In this document: positions 35,201-43,542 of the stretch, piece after piece | Numbering within the stretch: the first letter of the stretch is position 1 | How the letters are laid out: every line of letters starts with the position of its first letter | Translations under genes and position numbers: made by a program | Notes under the pieces: model-generated | Told to the model about the DNA's origin: nothing | The model's database searches: none | Seen by the model: only the letters and a program-made list of their open reading frames with translations | Assembly: GCA_009783355.1 (NCBI GenBank) | Contig: WRHH01000002.1 | Coordinates: 1 to 64,000, forward strand | DNA from: Synergistaceae bacterium | Lineage (GTDB): Bacteria; Synergistota; Synergistia; Synergistales; Aminobacteriaceae | Length of the DNA stretch: 64,000 nt | Reading direction: 5' to 3'

Positions 35201-37789
35201 GTGAGCGGTTCGCTTGTCAGGATTCTGGAGGGGCACAATAACAGGGTGGCCAGCGCGGTATACAGCCCCGACGGTCGTTTTATCGTCTCAGCTTCGAGTG
35301 ATAAAACAGCGCGAATCTGGGACGCAGAGAGCGGCAAGCTCGTCAAAACCCTGGAGGGACACAGTAACTTTTTGACCAGCGCGGTGTACAGCCCCCTTGA
35401 CGGTCGTTATATCGTCACAGCTTCGTATGAAACCACCGCGCGCGTCTGGGACGCAGAGAGCGGCGAGCTCGTCAAAACCCTGGAGGGACACAGTGACAAG
35501 GTGACCAGCGCGGCGTACAGCCCGGATGGTCGTAATATCGTCACAGCTTCGGAAGATCTCACCGCGCGCGTCTGGAATGCAAAGAGCGGCGAGCTCGTCA
35601 AAACTCTGGAGGGGCACAGACGAAGTGTGATCAGCGCAGTGTACAGCCCCGACGGTCGATATATCGTCACTACTTCGGAAGATTACACCTCGCGCGTCTG
35701 GAATGCAAAGAGCGGCGAGCTCGTCAAAACTCTGGAGGGGCACAGACGAAGTGTGACCAGCGCTGTGTACAGCCCCGAAGGTCGTAATATCGTCACAGCT
35801 TCGTTTGATGATAATACCGCGCGCGTCTGGGACGCAGAGAGCGGCGAGCTCGTCAAAACCCTGGAGAGACACAGTAACAAGGTGATCAGCGCGGCGTACA
35901 GCCCGAACGGTCGCAATATCGTCACAGCTTCGTATGATAACACCGCGCGCGTCTGGAACGCAGAGAGCGGCGAGCTTGTCAGGATTCTGGAGGGGCACAG
36001 TAACAAGGTGATCAGCGCGGCGTACAGCCCGGACGGTCGTAATATCGTCACAGCTTCGTACGATAGAACCGCGCGCGTATGGGACGCAGAGAGCGGCGAG
36101 CACGTCAAAACCTTAAAGGGACACGGCAAAAGGGTGACAAGCGCAGTGTACAGCCCGGACGGTCGTAATATCGTCACAGCTTCGGAAGATAATACCGCGC
36201 GCGTCTGGGACGCTATGAGCGGCGAGCACGTCAAAACTCTGGAGGGGCATAGCAATATTGTGACCAGCGCATCGTACAGCCCCGACGGCCGTTATATCGT
36301 CACAGCTTTGCATGATGGGACCGTGCTTGTCTGGCACGAAGAGAGCGGTTCGCTTTTTAAGATTCTGGATGGGCACAGTGGTTGGGTGAACAGCGCGGCG
36401 TACAGCCCCGACGGTCGTTATATCATCACAGCTTCGGATGATAACACTGCGCGCGTTTGGGACGCAAAGAGCGGTTCGCTTGTCAAGATACTGGAGGGAC
36501 TCAGTAATTGGGTGTTAAGCGCGGTGTACAGCCCCGACGGGAAGCGAATCGCGACGGGTGACGACAACGGCCTTGTAATTTTGTGGGACGCCGCTACGTG
36601 GGAGCGTATTAACAGCATCGAGAACTGGCCCGGATTGCACATAACGGGTTGCTCTTTCAAAAATGCGATATTCACTACTCCGGCACTCGAAACAACTGTG
36701 CGGCGTTACTGCGGCGTATTGTTCCGTACGCATCTTGAGCGCATAAGCATAAATAAGCTCGCCCATTTAAGCAGCCTATCCATAGAGTTTCCCGGTAAAC
36801 AATACAAGCATCTCATTATTACCGGGAAAAATGGCAGCGGTAAGACAGCGCTGTTGGATTCAGTCGATAAATGCTTGAATGATTTTGAAGAAGACAAAGA
36901 GAAGCATAATCTTTCAACGTCTGTACTTGCGCTTGAGTTTTTTGATCATGAAAAAGATAGTTTTATATCTGATTTCAGAGAGTATTTTCGAAAAGAGAAC
37001 ATGGTTTATTGTTACTTTCCCGCAAATGACAGGCTCAGTGACAGTCGGATCAGCGACTTGAGCGGGTTTCTTCAAGGATTGAAGATAAAAGCGAACGAAC
37101 AATCAAGGGAAAACGTCAAATACGCGCAGATCATCAGTTCATTTGAAAGCGCCACTAAAGAACTTTTAGAAATTAATACCGATGTCGCTTTCTATTTCAA
37201 AGGAGATACGGATGTTTATCTGCGGGAAGAAAGTGGAAGGGAACATCCTTTACACAGGTTACCGCATGGATACAAAGCGCTGCTGGGCATCTATGGCGCC
37301 CTCCGCAGCGCCATACATAAACAAGGCGGCGAGCCGGAAACGGCAAAAGGACTTGTGCTAATTGACGAACCGGAGCTACATTTGCACGTGGCGCTTCAAA
37401 AAGTATTTATGCCAAGCCTAATTAAAATGTTCCCGCAAATCCAGTTTATCATCGCCACACATTCAACGTTTATATTAAATACAGCGAAGAACGCCGTGAT
37501 ATATGATTTGGAACATACTGAAGTAGTTATATCTCCCAAAGATGTTGTAAATGGTATACAAGGTTGGACGCTCCGAGAAATATTGACGGTTATTTTAGGT
37601 CAGGATGACGATATGTCAAAGCCTCTTTCCGAAAAAATCAATGAATTTGACAGGCTTACCAATCAGGAAGACAATGTGAGTGCCAGCAAGGTTTATTGTG
37701 AGTTGAAACAAATGATGCATGAAAGCAATCCAATGCTGAAAATATTACGTCTCAAACTGGCGGCGATTGGCGGTCTTGTCGATGATTAA
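32294..37789 (+). CDS. Metallophosphoesterase-NACHT-WD40-ABC/OLD-like ATPase fusion, putative NLR-like defence protein
   Basis: The 1831-residue protein has four parts. Residues 1-330: calcineurin-like phosphoesterase with SDLH (15-18), GD (52-53), GNHD (89-92), GHHG (211-214) and GHSH (240-243). Residues 395-730: STAND/NACHT NTPase with Walker A GEGGMGKT (411-418), Walker B LLLDGFNEI (479-487), TSR (512-514) and NPMML (560-564). Residues 853-1442: fourteen WD40 repeats, enough for two seven-blade propellers. Residues 1450-1831: ABC/OLD-type ATPase with Walker A GKNGSGKT (1511-1518), Walker B VLIDEPELHLH (Asp1691, Glu1692) and ATHS (1721-1724), like PtuA of Septu. Its 3' end overlaps the HNH gene by 8 bp. 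A sensor-plus-effector anti-phage role is inferred; the WD40 part would recognise the trigger. Confidence 0.88.
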   Translation: MSHANTDGFEFLLFSDLHSHKDKNFNLTQALSRLNKFLKKKEFQSDYIFIAGDIANQCDYTDTRDFMGKLRGAVKLPEDDKQRVFWAVGNHDIKRGRKNRESIIQKIRQDVNPPEAFEREMRDEESRILLTQAGMNEYLEAYRDICGYDFPINEIQNAHRFFPLDELNLFVLNTCLTSCDGNDIKNLYIIESRLHFLFDKARHNLPTIVLGHHGKDYFRPEEENRMRGLFENRVDMYLCGHSHRASYSSFNTSPYEIHQITCGGGMIDGYSKLVFMHGIYNGAGQLTVTPYSYAENGDQSWGEDFRLHSKLSSDNNTFCFNRLGLSAAVGVDKPKSAAGKLLFDQSQKYYDQQLSQGGRFSYVKHDDTLLATIKPFETTALSERGNETPNETPKNVVRCVLDEDGHILFIGEGGMGKTMSLLRVWQHELVSAEKNRKLPVYVPLNEYNIEGTPKFIYNFVKDKYGIDLQNKAGDLKTVLLLDGFNEITRDNRPIVSEIKDYMNRDNIQVVLTSRYDFRTPHGFTGLRAFHLQPLEEATIKEYLSSLTLKYDEGMLDVLRNPMMLTLYANTSISREQIEKKFPKLFDFIENRTVAEILRNYMTCQIGKLAAHRDQDKITKAAFTLLYLAPYIAYKLESEGKYSMPRERLRVLIQEFLDSHGKNSFDEAEKDFFGVLQALNAITDEYKGNALEYAQLLINEHHVLLAEDENYIFRHQYFRDYLSASYMRKLMEKHNYKTDFGLPDVLSGRAFTPSIAKMLGECFGEHENMQLSNKKTELHRAVDAMRGRKHSETGRALSNVINCWKEARQGQIIGEDLTQLDLSRVPMNGIRFSSNAGTTKFDGAILSANSLLPMGHSNFVNSAAYSPDGHYIVTSGDNTARVWDAESGELVKTLEGHSNFLTSAAYSPLDGRYIVTASLDKTARVWDAESGELVRILEGHSNKVTSAAYSPDGRNIVTASDDNTARIWDAVSGSLVRILEGHNNRVASAVYSPDGRFIVSASSDKTARIWDAESGKLVKTLEGHSNFLTSAVYSPLDGRYIVTASYETTARVWDAESGELVKTLEGHSDKVTSAAYSPDGRNIVTASEDLTARVWNAKSGELVKTLEGHRRSVISAVYSPDGRYIVTTSEDYTSRVWNAKSGELVKTLEGHRRSVTSAVYSPEGRNIVTASFDDNTARVWDAESGELVKTLERHSNKVISAAYSPNGRNIVTASYDNTARVWNAESGELVRILEGHSNKVISAAYSPDGRNIVTASYDRTARVWDAESGEHVKTLKGHGKRVTSAVYSPDGRNIVTASEDNTARVWDAMSGEHVKTLEGHSNIVTSASYSPDGRYIVTALHDGTVLVWHEESGSLFKILDGHSGWVNSAAYSPDGRYIITASDDNTARVWDAKSGSLVKILEGLSNWVLSAVYSPDGKRIATGDDNGLVILWDAATWERINSIENWPGLHITGCSFKNAIFTTPALETTVRRYCGVLFRTHLERISINKLAHLSSLSIEFPGKQYKHLIITGKNGSGKTALLDSVDKCLNDFEEDKEKHNLSTSVLALEFFDHEKDSFISDFREYFRKENMVYCYFPANDRLSDSRISDLSGFLQGLKIKANEQSRENVKYAQIISSFESATKELLEINTDVAFYFKGDTDVYLREESGREHPLHRLPHGYKALLGIYGALRSAIHKQGGEPETAKGLVLIDEPELHLHVALQKVFMPSLIKMFPQIQFIIATHSTFILNTAKNAVIYDLEHTEVVISPKDVVNGIQGWTLREILTVILGQDDDMSKPLSEKINEFDRLTNQEDNVSASKVYCELKQMMHESNPMLKILRLKLAAIGGLVDD
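34850..36619 (+). repeat. Fourteen 126-129-bp WD40-encoding repeats
   Basis: Each unit encodes EGHSNxVxSAxYSPDGRxIVTAS, then DxTARVWDAESGELVKxL. Units 1-11 and 13 are almost identical in DNA as well as protein; 12 and 14 are more divergent. Units 2 and 5 share a PLDG insertion, and unit 8 has one extra codon. The homogeneity points to recent duplication or gene conversion. Confidence 0.95.
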
Positions 37790-38561
37790 GATTGATGATA
37801 TGGAAAGACCGCCGGAATTGACGAATGAAGTTGTGGATAAAAAAACAAAAGAATATATCGAATCAAAAAAAATTAACATAACCAAACACGTTTGGAATGA
37901 AAAATACATAAAAGATAGGCTTGAGCAGATGTCAAATGGAAAATGCTGTTATTGTGAGGGCAAGTTAGGCAAAGATGACAAAGAGATGAATATTGATCAT
38001 TACCACCCCAAATGTAAATACCCTGAGGAAGTTGTTTCATGGACAAATTTACTCCCCGCCTGTAAAACATGTAACGGAAACAAAAGATCGCACGATACAA
38101 AATTGAAACCGATTATAAATCCAAGATATGAAGACCCCCGCGAGTATTTATTCTTTTATCGTGATTTTTATCGCTCCAAAAACAATTCTTCAAAAGGGAA
38201 TCTGACAAAGACGGTTTTAGATCTTAATAGAACTGAAGCTGTGCAAAAAAGGCATGAAATTACAGATGAAGCAAGCAAATCCTTACAGAGTCTTTTTTGT
38301 GAAGCGAAAAGAATTTGCAATAGAAAAGAAAAAAAAGGGGAATCAAAATACGACATTCGAAATGGTGTAAAGGGCCTACTGAAAGAAGCCCAGCCAGAAT
38401 CAGAGTATAGCGCAGCTGTAGCGACCTGTATATTTGAGGATCCATATTTTAAACCGTTAACTAAATATGTGAAGAAGCTGGAATTATGGGATACAGAAAT
38501 GGAAGAATTATACGAAAAAGCTGAAGAAATTTGTTTATTTTGTGAAAAGGTGAAATCATAA
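37782..38561 (+). CDS. HNH endonuclease, PtuB-like
   Basis: The 259-residue protein starts at the ATG that overlaps the upstream stop (ATGATTAA), so translation is coupled. The HNH/zinc part has KCCYCEGKL (Cys55, Cys58), the catalytic strand IDHYHPK (Asp72, His73, His75) and NLLPACKTCNGNK (Cys94, Cys97, Asn98). PtuB of the Septu system and the HNH partner of retron Eco8-like ATPases have this form, and they cut nucleic acid when the ATPase partner senses infection. The remaining C-terminal half is helical and unrecognised. Its gene is directly tied to the large fusion protein. Confidence 0.87.
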   Translation: MIKIDDMERPPELTNEVVDKKTKEYIESKKINITKHVWNEKYIKDRLEQMSNGKCCYCEGKLGKDDKEMNIDHYHPKCKYPEEVVSWTNLLPACKTCNGNKRSHDTKLKPIINPRYEDPREYLFFYRDFYRSKNNSSKGNLTKTVLDLNRTEAVQKRHEITDEASKSLQSLFCEAKRICNRKEKKGESKYDIRNGVKGLLKEAQPESEYSAAVATCIFEDPYFKPLTKYVKKLELWDTEMEELYEKAEEICLFCEKVKS

Positions 38562-38693
38562 ATCGGTTCATGGAAGCATAATCAGTAAGCAAAAATGAAT
38601 CCTGTATATAGGTTTTGGTTTTTGTTCGCGTGGTTCGTGTGGTTCGCGGTAAAAATCTTTTTGTCTTTTGTCTTTATAGGAACACAAACAAGC

Positions 38694-39584
38694 TTAAAAT
38701 AGTGACAACTGCCTAGGCGTGGTATCTTTGAGTTTTTCTTCTATTAATTTTAAATAATTTCCGGACATTTGATATTTGTACTTAATGTCGTTTACAGTTT
38801 TGTAAAGTTTGCCCTTATATTCTGTTGAAGCTCCGCCTGTTTTGTACAGGGTTTGCAGTGAATCATACAAGTACGGAAATTCATTTTTTATGAAATCGAA
38901 GAAAGTGACTCTTGTTTTGCCTCTCAGGTTCATGACACATGGCAGTACGTATGAAGCATTGGCGTCCTTAGCGTTCGCGTATATCCAGTCTATGTTCTCA
39001 TAGCTGTCAGTGATGTATGGGATTATCGGCATAAGGTGCAGGCCTGTTGAGGCGCTTGTTTTTGAGAATTCGCGCAAGGCTTTCAGCCGTCTTTCCGATG
39101 AGACGGCGCCGGGCTCTATTTTTGCGCGTGTATTCTCGTCTTTGCAGGTTATTGTCGCTGCGATATTAACGTAAGTTATTTTTGACAGCTCGTCTATTAA
39201 GTCGTAATCCCGTAATATCAAATCCGACTTTGTTGAAATAATGCAGGGAGTTCTGTACTTAATCATTAAACGCAGAACTTCCGGCATTATTCTATATTGC
39301 CTTTCAGCAGGCTGATAGCTGTCGGTTACTCCCCCAATATTCACTATTTCGTGTTTCCATGACGGGCTTGAGAGCTGTTTTTCCAAACTTTCAGCAATAT
39401 TCGTTTTTACAAAAACATGTTCAAAGAATTTCTCATTTCCCAGATATTCATGAGAATAAACCGCAAAACAATACCTGCATCCGTGCTCGCAGCCGCGGTA
39501 GATGTTCAAATCCCACGTGAAATGAAATCTTGGTTTTAATTTGTTGCAAGCCATCGCGCATGTTATTTCTTTATATATTGGCAT
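38694..39584 (-). CDS. SPL-family radical SAM protein
   Basis: The 296-residue protein starts at the ATG at 39584 after a GGAGGA site; a longer reading upstream lacks one. The 4Fe-4S cluster motif CEHGCRYC lies near residue 29, within YRGCEHGCRYCFAVYSHEYLG, typical of the spore-photoproduct-lyase-related family (SplB-like). Further features are GGVTDSYQPAERQYR and ISTKSDLILRDYDLI. Function in non-spore formers is unknown. The TTG/ATG choice is supported by the ribosome site. Confidence 0.87.
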   Translation of the reverse strand: MPIYKEITCAMACNKLKPRFHFTWDLNIYRGCEHGCRYCFAVYSHEYLGNEKFFEHVFVKTNIAESLEKQLSSPSWKHEIVNIGGVTDSYQPAERQYRIMPEVLRLMIKYRTPCIISTKSDLILRDYDLIDELSKITYVNIAATITCKDENTRAKIEPGAVSSERRLKALREFSKTSASTGLHLMPIIPYITDSYENIDWIYANAKDANASYVLPCVMNLRGKTRVTFFDFIKNEFPYLYDSLQTLYKTGGASTEYKGKLYKTVNDIKYKYQMSGNYLKLIEEKLKDTTPRQLSLF

Positions 39585-39691
39585 TTGAGTTCCTCCTGCC
39601 CGGAGCTTGCTGCACTCAAAATACAGTAAAAGCAAAATAAAAACGGGCATTTGCCCGCTATATAGTTCATTTATACTTTGAAGGCTAGTAC

Positions 39692-40258
39692 TCAATGCAA
39701 AGCTATAAAAAAGAATGAAAATCCAGGTTTTACAGCTATTTTCTCCAATAAAGGGGCTGTTGAAGGTAAAGGAGCTGTTGAAGGCGCTTGAATTTCTTTC
39801 AATTCACATCTAATACCATAAAAAAGCGTTGTTAGAATTATTAGAAGAAGCAAAAAAAGAAAAAGCACAAAAGAGCGGGTCCACCAACAAAAGCAAATGT
39901 ACGAATACATATTGCTTACGTCTTGCCGAATATCCTCTGGAATACTTTTTAGCAAGTTTTTATACGCACTATTGGACGGAATATTCTTGAACGCTAATTT
40001 GGGTAACATGTCTCTATCCAGAGCACTCAGCGGATTTATTGCATCCAAGTAAGGAATAAACCACTGGAGGCTTTTCTCCAGTTCAATAAGTTCTGTTTTA
40101 CCTTCAAGGGAATAACGCCTTGATTTTGCCGTAAAGTTAAAAAGCATTGTTAATGCTTTTGTATATGAACTAATACGCAGGTAGTAATACCCATAAATCA
40201 GCAAAACACATACTATAAATACCGCTATAATGCTAATTGTGGAATAAAAGTTATCCAT
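39692..40258 (-). CDS. Two-helix membrane protein of unknown function
   Basis: The 188-residue protein starts at the ATG at 40258, only five bases after the previous gene's stop, with an AAGGATG site. Hydrophobic helices cover about residues 8-27 and 130-150. A soluble part between them contains LEKSLQWFIPYLDAINPLS. The last 30 residues are Pro/Ser/Thr-rich then aromatic. No family is recognised; it forms a pair with 40263-40616. Confidence 0.55.
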   Translation of the reverse strand: MDNFYSTISIIAVFIVCVLLIYGYYYLRISSYTKALTMLFNFTAKSRRYSLEGKTELIELEKSLQWFIPYLDAINPLSALDRDMLPKLAFKNIPSNSAYKNLLKSIPEDIRQDVSNMYSYICFCWWTRSFVLFLFLLLLIILTTLFYGIRCELKEIQAPSTAPLPSTAPLLEKIAVKPGFSFFFIALH

Positions 40259-40262
40259 TGTC

Positions 40263-40616
40263 TTAGTCACATCCTTTTTTTGAGTTTTTTTGAGTATTTC
40301 TTTTTTTTGTGTTCTCAAGCTCTAAAAAAGTTAATTTCACACATTCTTTTATAGTATCTCGACGTGTTTCTTCTGTACTTTTTAACGTGTTTTCAAAAAA
40401 AATAGCAATTCTAGAGACGATAGAAGAAACCAAAAATATAACCATCACAGCGCAAGTGAAAAATGCCAATACCCATGGACCAAAAGCTGTTTCAGTTAGT
40501 GTTACTATAAGTTTCATTGTCCCTTCTAAAAACGAAGTCCAACTTAATGCTAATCCGACAGATAGGCCAAACATGAAAAAAAATGTACTTTTTAAAAATC
40601 TTTTCAAAACTGGCAT
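40263..40616 (-). CDS. Small membrane protein of unknown function
   Basis: The 117-residue product has two membrane helices (about 8-28 and 47-70) and a basic, coiled-coil-like C-terminus (TEETRRDTIKECVKLTFLEL). It is the first gene of a two-gene minus-strand unit with 39692-40258. No known family is visible. Confidence 0.55.
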   Translation of the reverse strand: MPVLKRFLKSTFFFMFGLSVGLALSWTSFLEGTMKLIVTLTETAFGPWVLAFFTCAVMVIFLVSSIVSRIAIFFENTLKSTEETRRDTIKECVKLTFLELENTKKRNTQKNSKKGCD

Positions 40617-40798
40617 CCTCCGTCAATAAATCTTATGCTTCATACATAATTATACACGATATTATGACAACTCGTTCTCATATCTGTCGCTATTATCTTG
40701 AAATCTCGAAAAAGTATAAAAAGACATCTATACATGAGTTTTGAACCTGAGCATTTCTATCGCAAAAACGATAAAATATATTTAATTAAGGCTTCGTT

Positions 40799-41875
40799 CT
40801 ATAGAACTCTTTTAAGAACTTCAAGCGCGCTTACGACAAGTTCCTCCTGCGCCTGCGCTCCCATATGCCCGAACCGGAAAACTCTTCCGGCAAGAGGGCC
40901 GTAGTTTCCGCCAAGTACCACGCCTTCGGAACGCAGCTTGTCGTTTAGAGTTTTCCAGTCAGTATTTGGCGGGACGTTTACAGCGGTTACCGTTGGTGAA
41001 CAAATACTCTCGTTTATCGGGAAAAGCTCAAGCCCAAGAGCTCGCACGCCGTCCCTACAAATCTTCGCCACGCGTTCATGACGCTCGTAGACTTTTTCTA
41101 TTCCTTCCTGCATTATCAGATTAAGTGATGCTTCAAGAGCGCTCATTGCGTGCCAGTCATGGGTATACGGAAGATAGCGGTTCTGAACGCCGTTCCTCCA
41201 TGGCTTAAGGGCATCGTAACCAGCGTAATTAACCGCTGATATCTTCCGCCATGCGCGGTCGCTCACCGTCGCTATTGAAAGATGCGGAGGCATTGAAAGA
41301 ACCTTTTGACTGCCCAGCAATCCTATGTCTATGTTGTTTAAGTCAACATCGACAGGACAGCCGCAGCCGCTTGCCACAAAGTCAACTATGAATACCGCTC
41401 CAACTTCTCTCGAAATCTCCCCCAGTTCCTTCAATGGAGTCAATGTTCCGCTTGGGGTTTCGCAGTGAACTGCGGTTATGATGTCCGGGCGATAAAGGCG
41501 CGCAGCTTCTCTTACTTCATCGAAATCGGGGATACTGTTTAGCCCGAAGTCAAGCATTTCAACGTTTAATCCCATATCCTGTCCCATTTCTCCGAATCCT
41601 AAACTGAAAAGCCCGTTAGCTACGCAAAGCAATTTACTGCCTTGATCCGTCGTGCTCTTCAGCGCCCCCCAAAGAATTGACATGGCTTCCCCGGACATTA
41701 TAGCTATTCTATTTTTTGTTTTAAGGATTTGCTGGAGCGTACGCTCATTTTTTTCGTATAATTGGAAAAAGTCCTCTTCAAGATCAGCGCTCCCAAATTC
41801 AGCAAGATATGCTCTGCGTATCTCCTCGGGGATGCTTACGGGGCCGGGAACCAGTCCAATTTTATATTTACTCAT
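40799..41875 (-). CDS. Class V aminotransferase (serine/alanine-glyoxylate type)
   Basis: The 358-residue PLP enzyme has the fold-type I pattern: LVPGPVSIPEEIRRAYL at the start, ETPSGTLTPLKELGEI near 139-154, Asp165 in FIVDFVAS, and the PLP lysine Lys191 in GLLGSQKVLSMPP. The closing RVFRFGHMGA motif is typical of alanine-glyoxylate and serine-pyruvate aminotransferases. It probably transfers amino groups between alanine or serine and 2-oxo acids. It is divergent from miaB, with a shared promoter region at 41876-41959. Confidence 0.88.
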   Translation of the reverse strand: MSKYKIGLVPGPVSIPEEIRRAYLAEFGSADLEEDFFQLYEKNERTLQQILKTKNRIAIMSGEAMSILWGALKSTTDQGSKLLCVANGLFSLGFGEMGQDMGLNVEMLDFGLNSIPDFDEVREAARLYRPDIITAVHCETPSGTLTPLKELGEISREVGAVFIVDFVASGCGCPVDVDLNNIDIGLLGSQKVLSMPPHLSIATVSDRAWRKISAVNYAGYDALKPWRNGVQNRYLPYTHDWHAMSALEASLNLIMQEGIEKVYERHERVAKICRDGVRALGLELFPINESICSPTVTAVNVPPNTDWKTLNDKLRSEGVVLGGNYGPLAGRVFRFGHMGAQAQEELVVSALEVLKRVL

Positions 41876-41959
41876 GTTTAAAACCCACCTTCAAATTAAT
41901 CTTTATTTAAGCAATACGATATTATAATATATGACACTCAAGTATTCGAGGAGATAATA

Positions 41960-43291
41960 ATGATAAATTTCACAATGAAAGTTTACGGCTGTCAGATGAA
42001 CGTTTATGACAGCGACAAATTAAGGACGGCGCTAAAAAATAGAGGTTGGACGGAATGCGCGGACGAAGAACGCGCGGACGTTGTTATTTTCACCGGTTGC
42101 AGCGTCCGCGATAAAGCGGAACAAAAAGTATGGAGCGAACTTGGCAGATATTCGCCGTCGTGGGAGAAATACAGGCGGCCTGTTGTCGCCGTTGCCGGAT
42201 GTATAGCTCAGAATATAGGAAAGAAAATGTTGTCGCGCTATCCATGGGTGCGCCTTGTAGCCGGCCCTCGTAATATAGGGCGCGTCCCGGACGCGCTTGA
42301 GTCCGCGTTATCGCAAGTCAACACGAAGGGCAAGGTGGCGCTTTTGGATGACGATCCGCGCGCGTTCACCGACATAGAGCTTGGAGAGACTCCGTATTCC
42401 CGGCTTAACCGTTGGAGAGCTTTCGTAACGATAGCTCACGGCTGCGATAATTTTTGCACTTATTGCATAGTGCCTTACGTGCGCGGCAGGTTTCTGTCGA
42501 GACCTTTCAGCGAGATAATTAAGGAGGCGCGTATGCTTGCGGACGACGGCGTGATTGAAATAACTCTTCTTGGACAAAACGTCAACAGCTATCCCGGCTT
42601 TTCAAACCTGCTCAGGGAGGTGGCGAAAATCAACGGGATTGAACTTGTACGTTTTGTGACCTCTTTGCCTCAGGATTTTTCGGATGAAATAATAACGGCA
42701 ATGGCGGAAGAGCCCAAAATCTGCCCGTCAATAAATCTTCCGATACAGGCGGGCAGCAATGAAGTGCTTAAAAGAATGAACAGAAAATATACGCGAGAGG
42801 AATACTTCGCCCTTGTCGAAAAAATCCGCGCGCGCCTTCCGGAAGTGGGGATAACGAGCGACCTCATAGTCGGATTTCCCGGAGAAAGCGAGGAGGACTT
42901 TCTGAAATCCATGGACGCAATAAACCGTGTTCGATTTGACCAGGTTCATACAGCGGCTTATTCCGTCCGGGAAGGAACAGCTGCAGCCCGTTTCCCCGAT
43001 CAATTGCCTTTAGAGGTCAGAATGGAAAGGCTGAACCGCGTCAATGCCCTTCAAAATAAAATTTCGCTTGAGATTAATCGTGAATTGCTCGGAAAAGAAT
43101 ACAGGATTCTTCTCGACGACCATGCGCCAAAAGGGGAAGCATTGCTCCAGGGGCGCGCGCCGACGGATAAAGTTGTCCTGTTAAAAGGAGACGAATCCAT
43201 GCTTGGTAGTTTTGTAAACGTAAAAATAACCAATGCCGAAAATTGGTGTCTGGAAGGAGAAAAGACAGAGATTAGGAAAAACAGGGATTAG
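41960..43291 (+). CDS. miaB: tRNA-2-methylthio-N6-dimethylallyladenosine synthase
   Basis: The 443-residue methylthiotransferase has the N-terminal UPF0004 domain (YGCQMNVYDSDKL, GCSVRDKAEQKVW, VAGCIAQ), the radical SAM motif CDNFCTYC followed by IVPYVRGRFLSRP, and a C-terminal TRAM domain. It methylthiolates position 37 of tRNAs reading UNN codons. A GAGGAG site and a TATAAT at 41923-41928 precede it. Its last residues KNRD and TAG derive from a GGGATTAGGGATTAG tract also found at the end of the chemoreceptor gene. Confidence 0.94.
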   Translation: MINFTMKVYGCQMNVYDSDKLRTALKNRGWTECADEERADVVIFTGCSVRDKAEQKVWSELGRYSPSWEKYRRPVVAVAGCIAQNIGKKMLSRYPWVRLVAGPRNIGRVPDALESALSQVNTKGKVALLDDDPRAFTDIELGETPYSRLNRWRAFVTIAHGCDNFCTYCIVPYVRGRFLSRPFSEIIKEARMLADDGVIEITLLGQNVNSYPGFSNLLREVAKINGIELVRFVTSLPQDFSDEIITAMAEEPKICPSINLPIQAGSNEVLKRMNRKYTREEYFALVEKIRARLPEVGITSDLIVGFPGESEEDFLKSMDAINRVRFDQVHTAAYSVREGTAAARFPDQLPLEVRMERLNRVNALQNKISLEINRELLGKEYRILLDDHAPKGEALLQGRAPTDKVVLLKGDESMLGSFVNVKITNAENWCLEGEKTEIRKNRD

Positions 43292-43322
43292 GGATTAGGA
43301 AAGACAAAGACAAAGACAAAAT
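43270..43322. repeat. GGGATTA / CAAAGA tract at the miaB end
   Basis: ACAGGGATTAGGGATTAGG then AAAGACAAAGACAAAGACAAAA. Fifteen bases (AAAAACAGGGATTAG) including the stop are the same as at the chemoreceptor end (29429-29443). The rest of the gap to 43542 shows no gene. Confidence 0.8.
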
Positions 43323-43542
43323 AGTTATCGTGTCGTTTCCGTCGCCTAAACCAAGATGTACGTGTCCTTTCCATATCGATTTGCAGTACGGCTTCTGCTA
43401 TGTCAAGATGTATATGCAAGCCCAAATAATGATGGCAATCTGCTTGCAGAACGGTTTTGCTCTAGAGTAGAATAGATTGGCGCTCCAATTAAGAATTAAT
43501 ATAGCATGGAAGCAGTGAGCAGACAGAAGAGGAGAGTTGCAG

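Noticed and set aside
34844-36376. Long antisense reading frames (up to 271 codons) opposite the WD40 region
   Set aside because: They arise because the WD40 units are repetitive and lack antisense stops; the predicted proteins are mere repeats with no domain and no ribosome site.
34850-36619. CRISPR array or non-coding tandem repeat
   Set aside because: Units are in frame over 590 codons, encode canonical WD40 blades and have no unique spacers.
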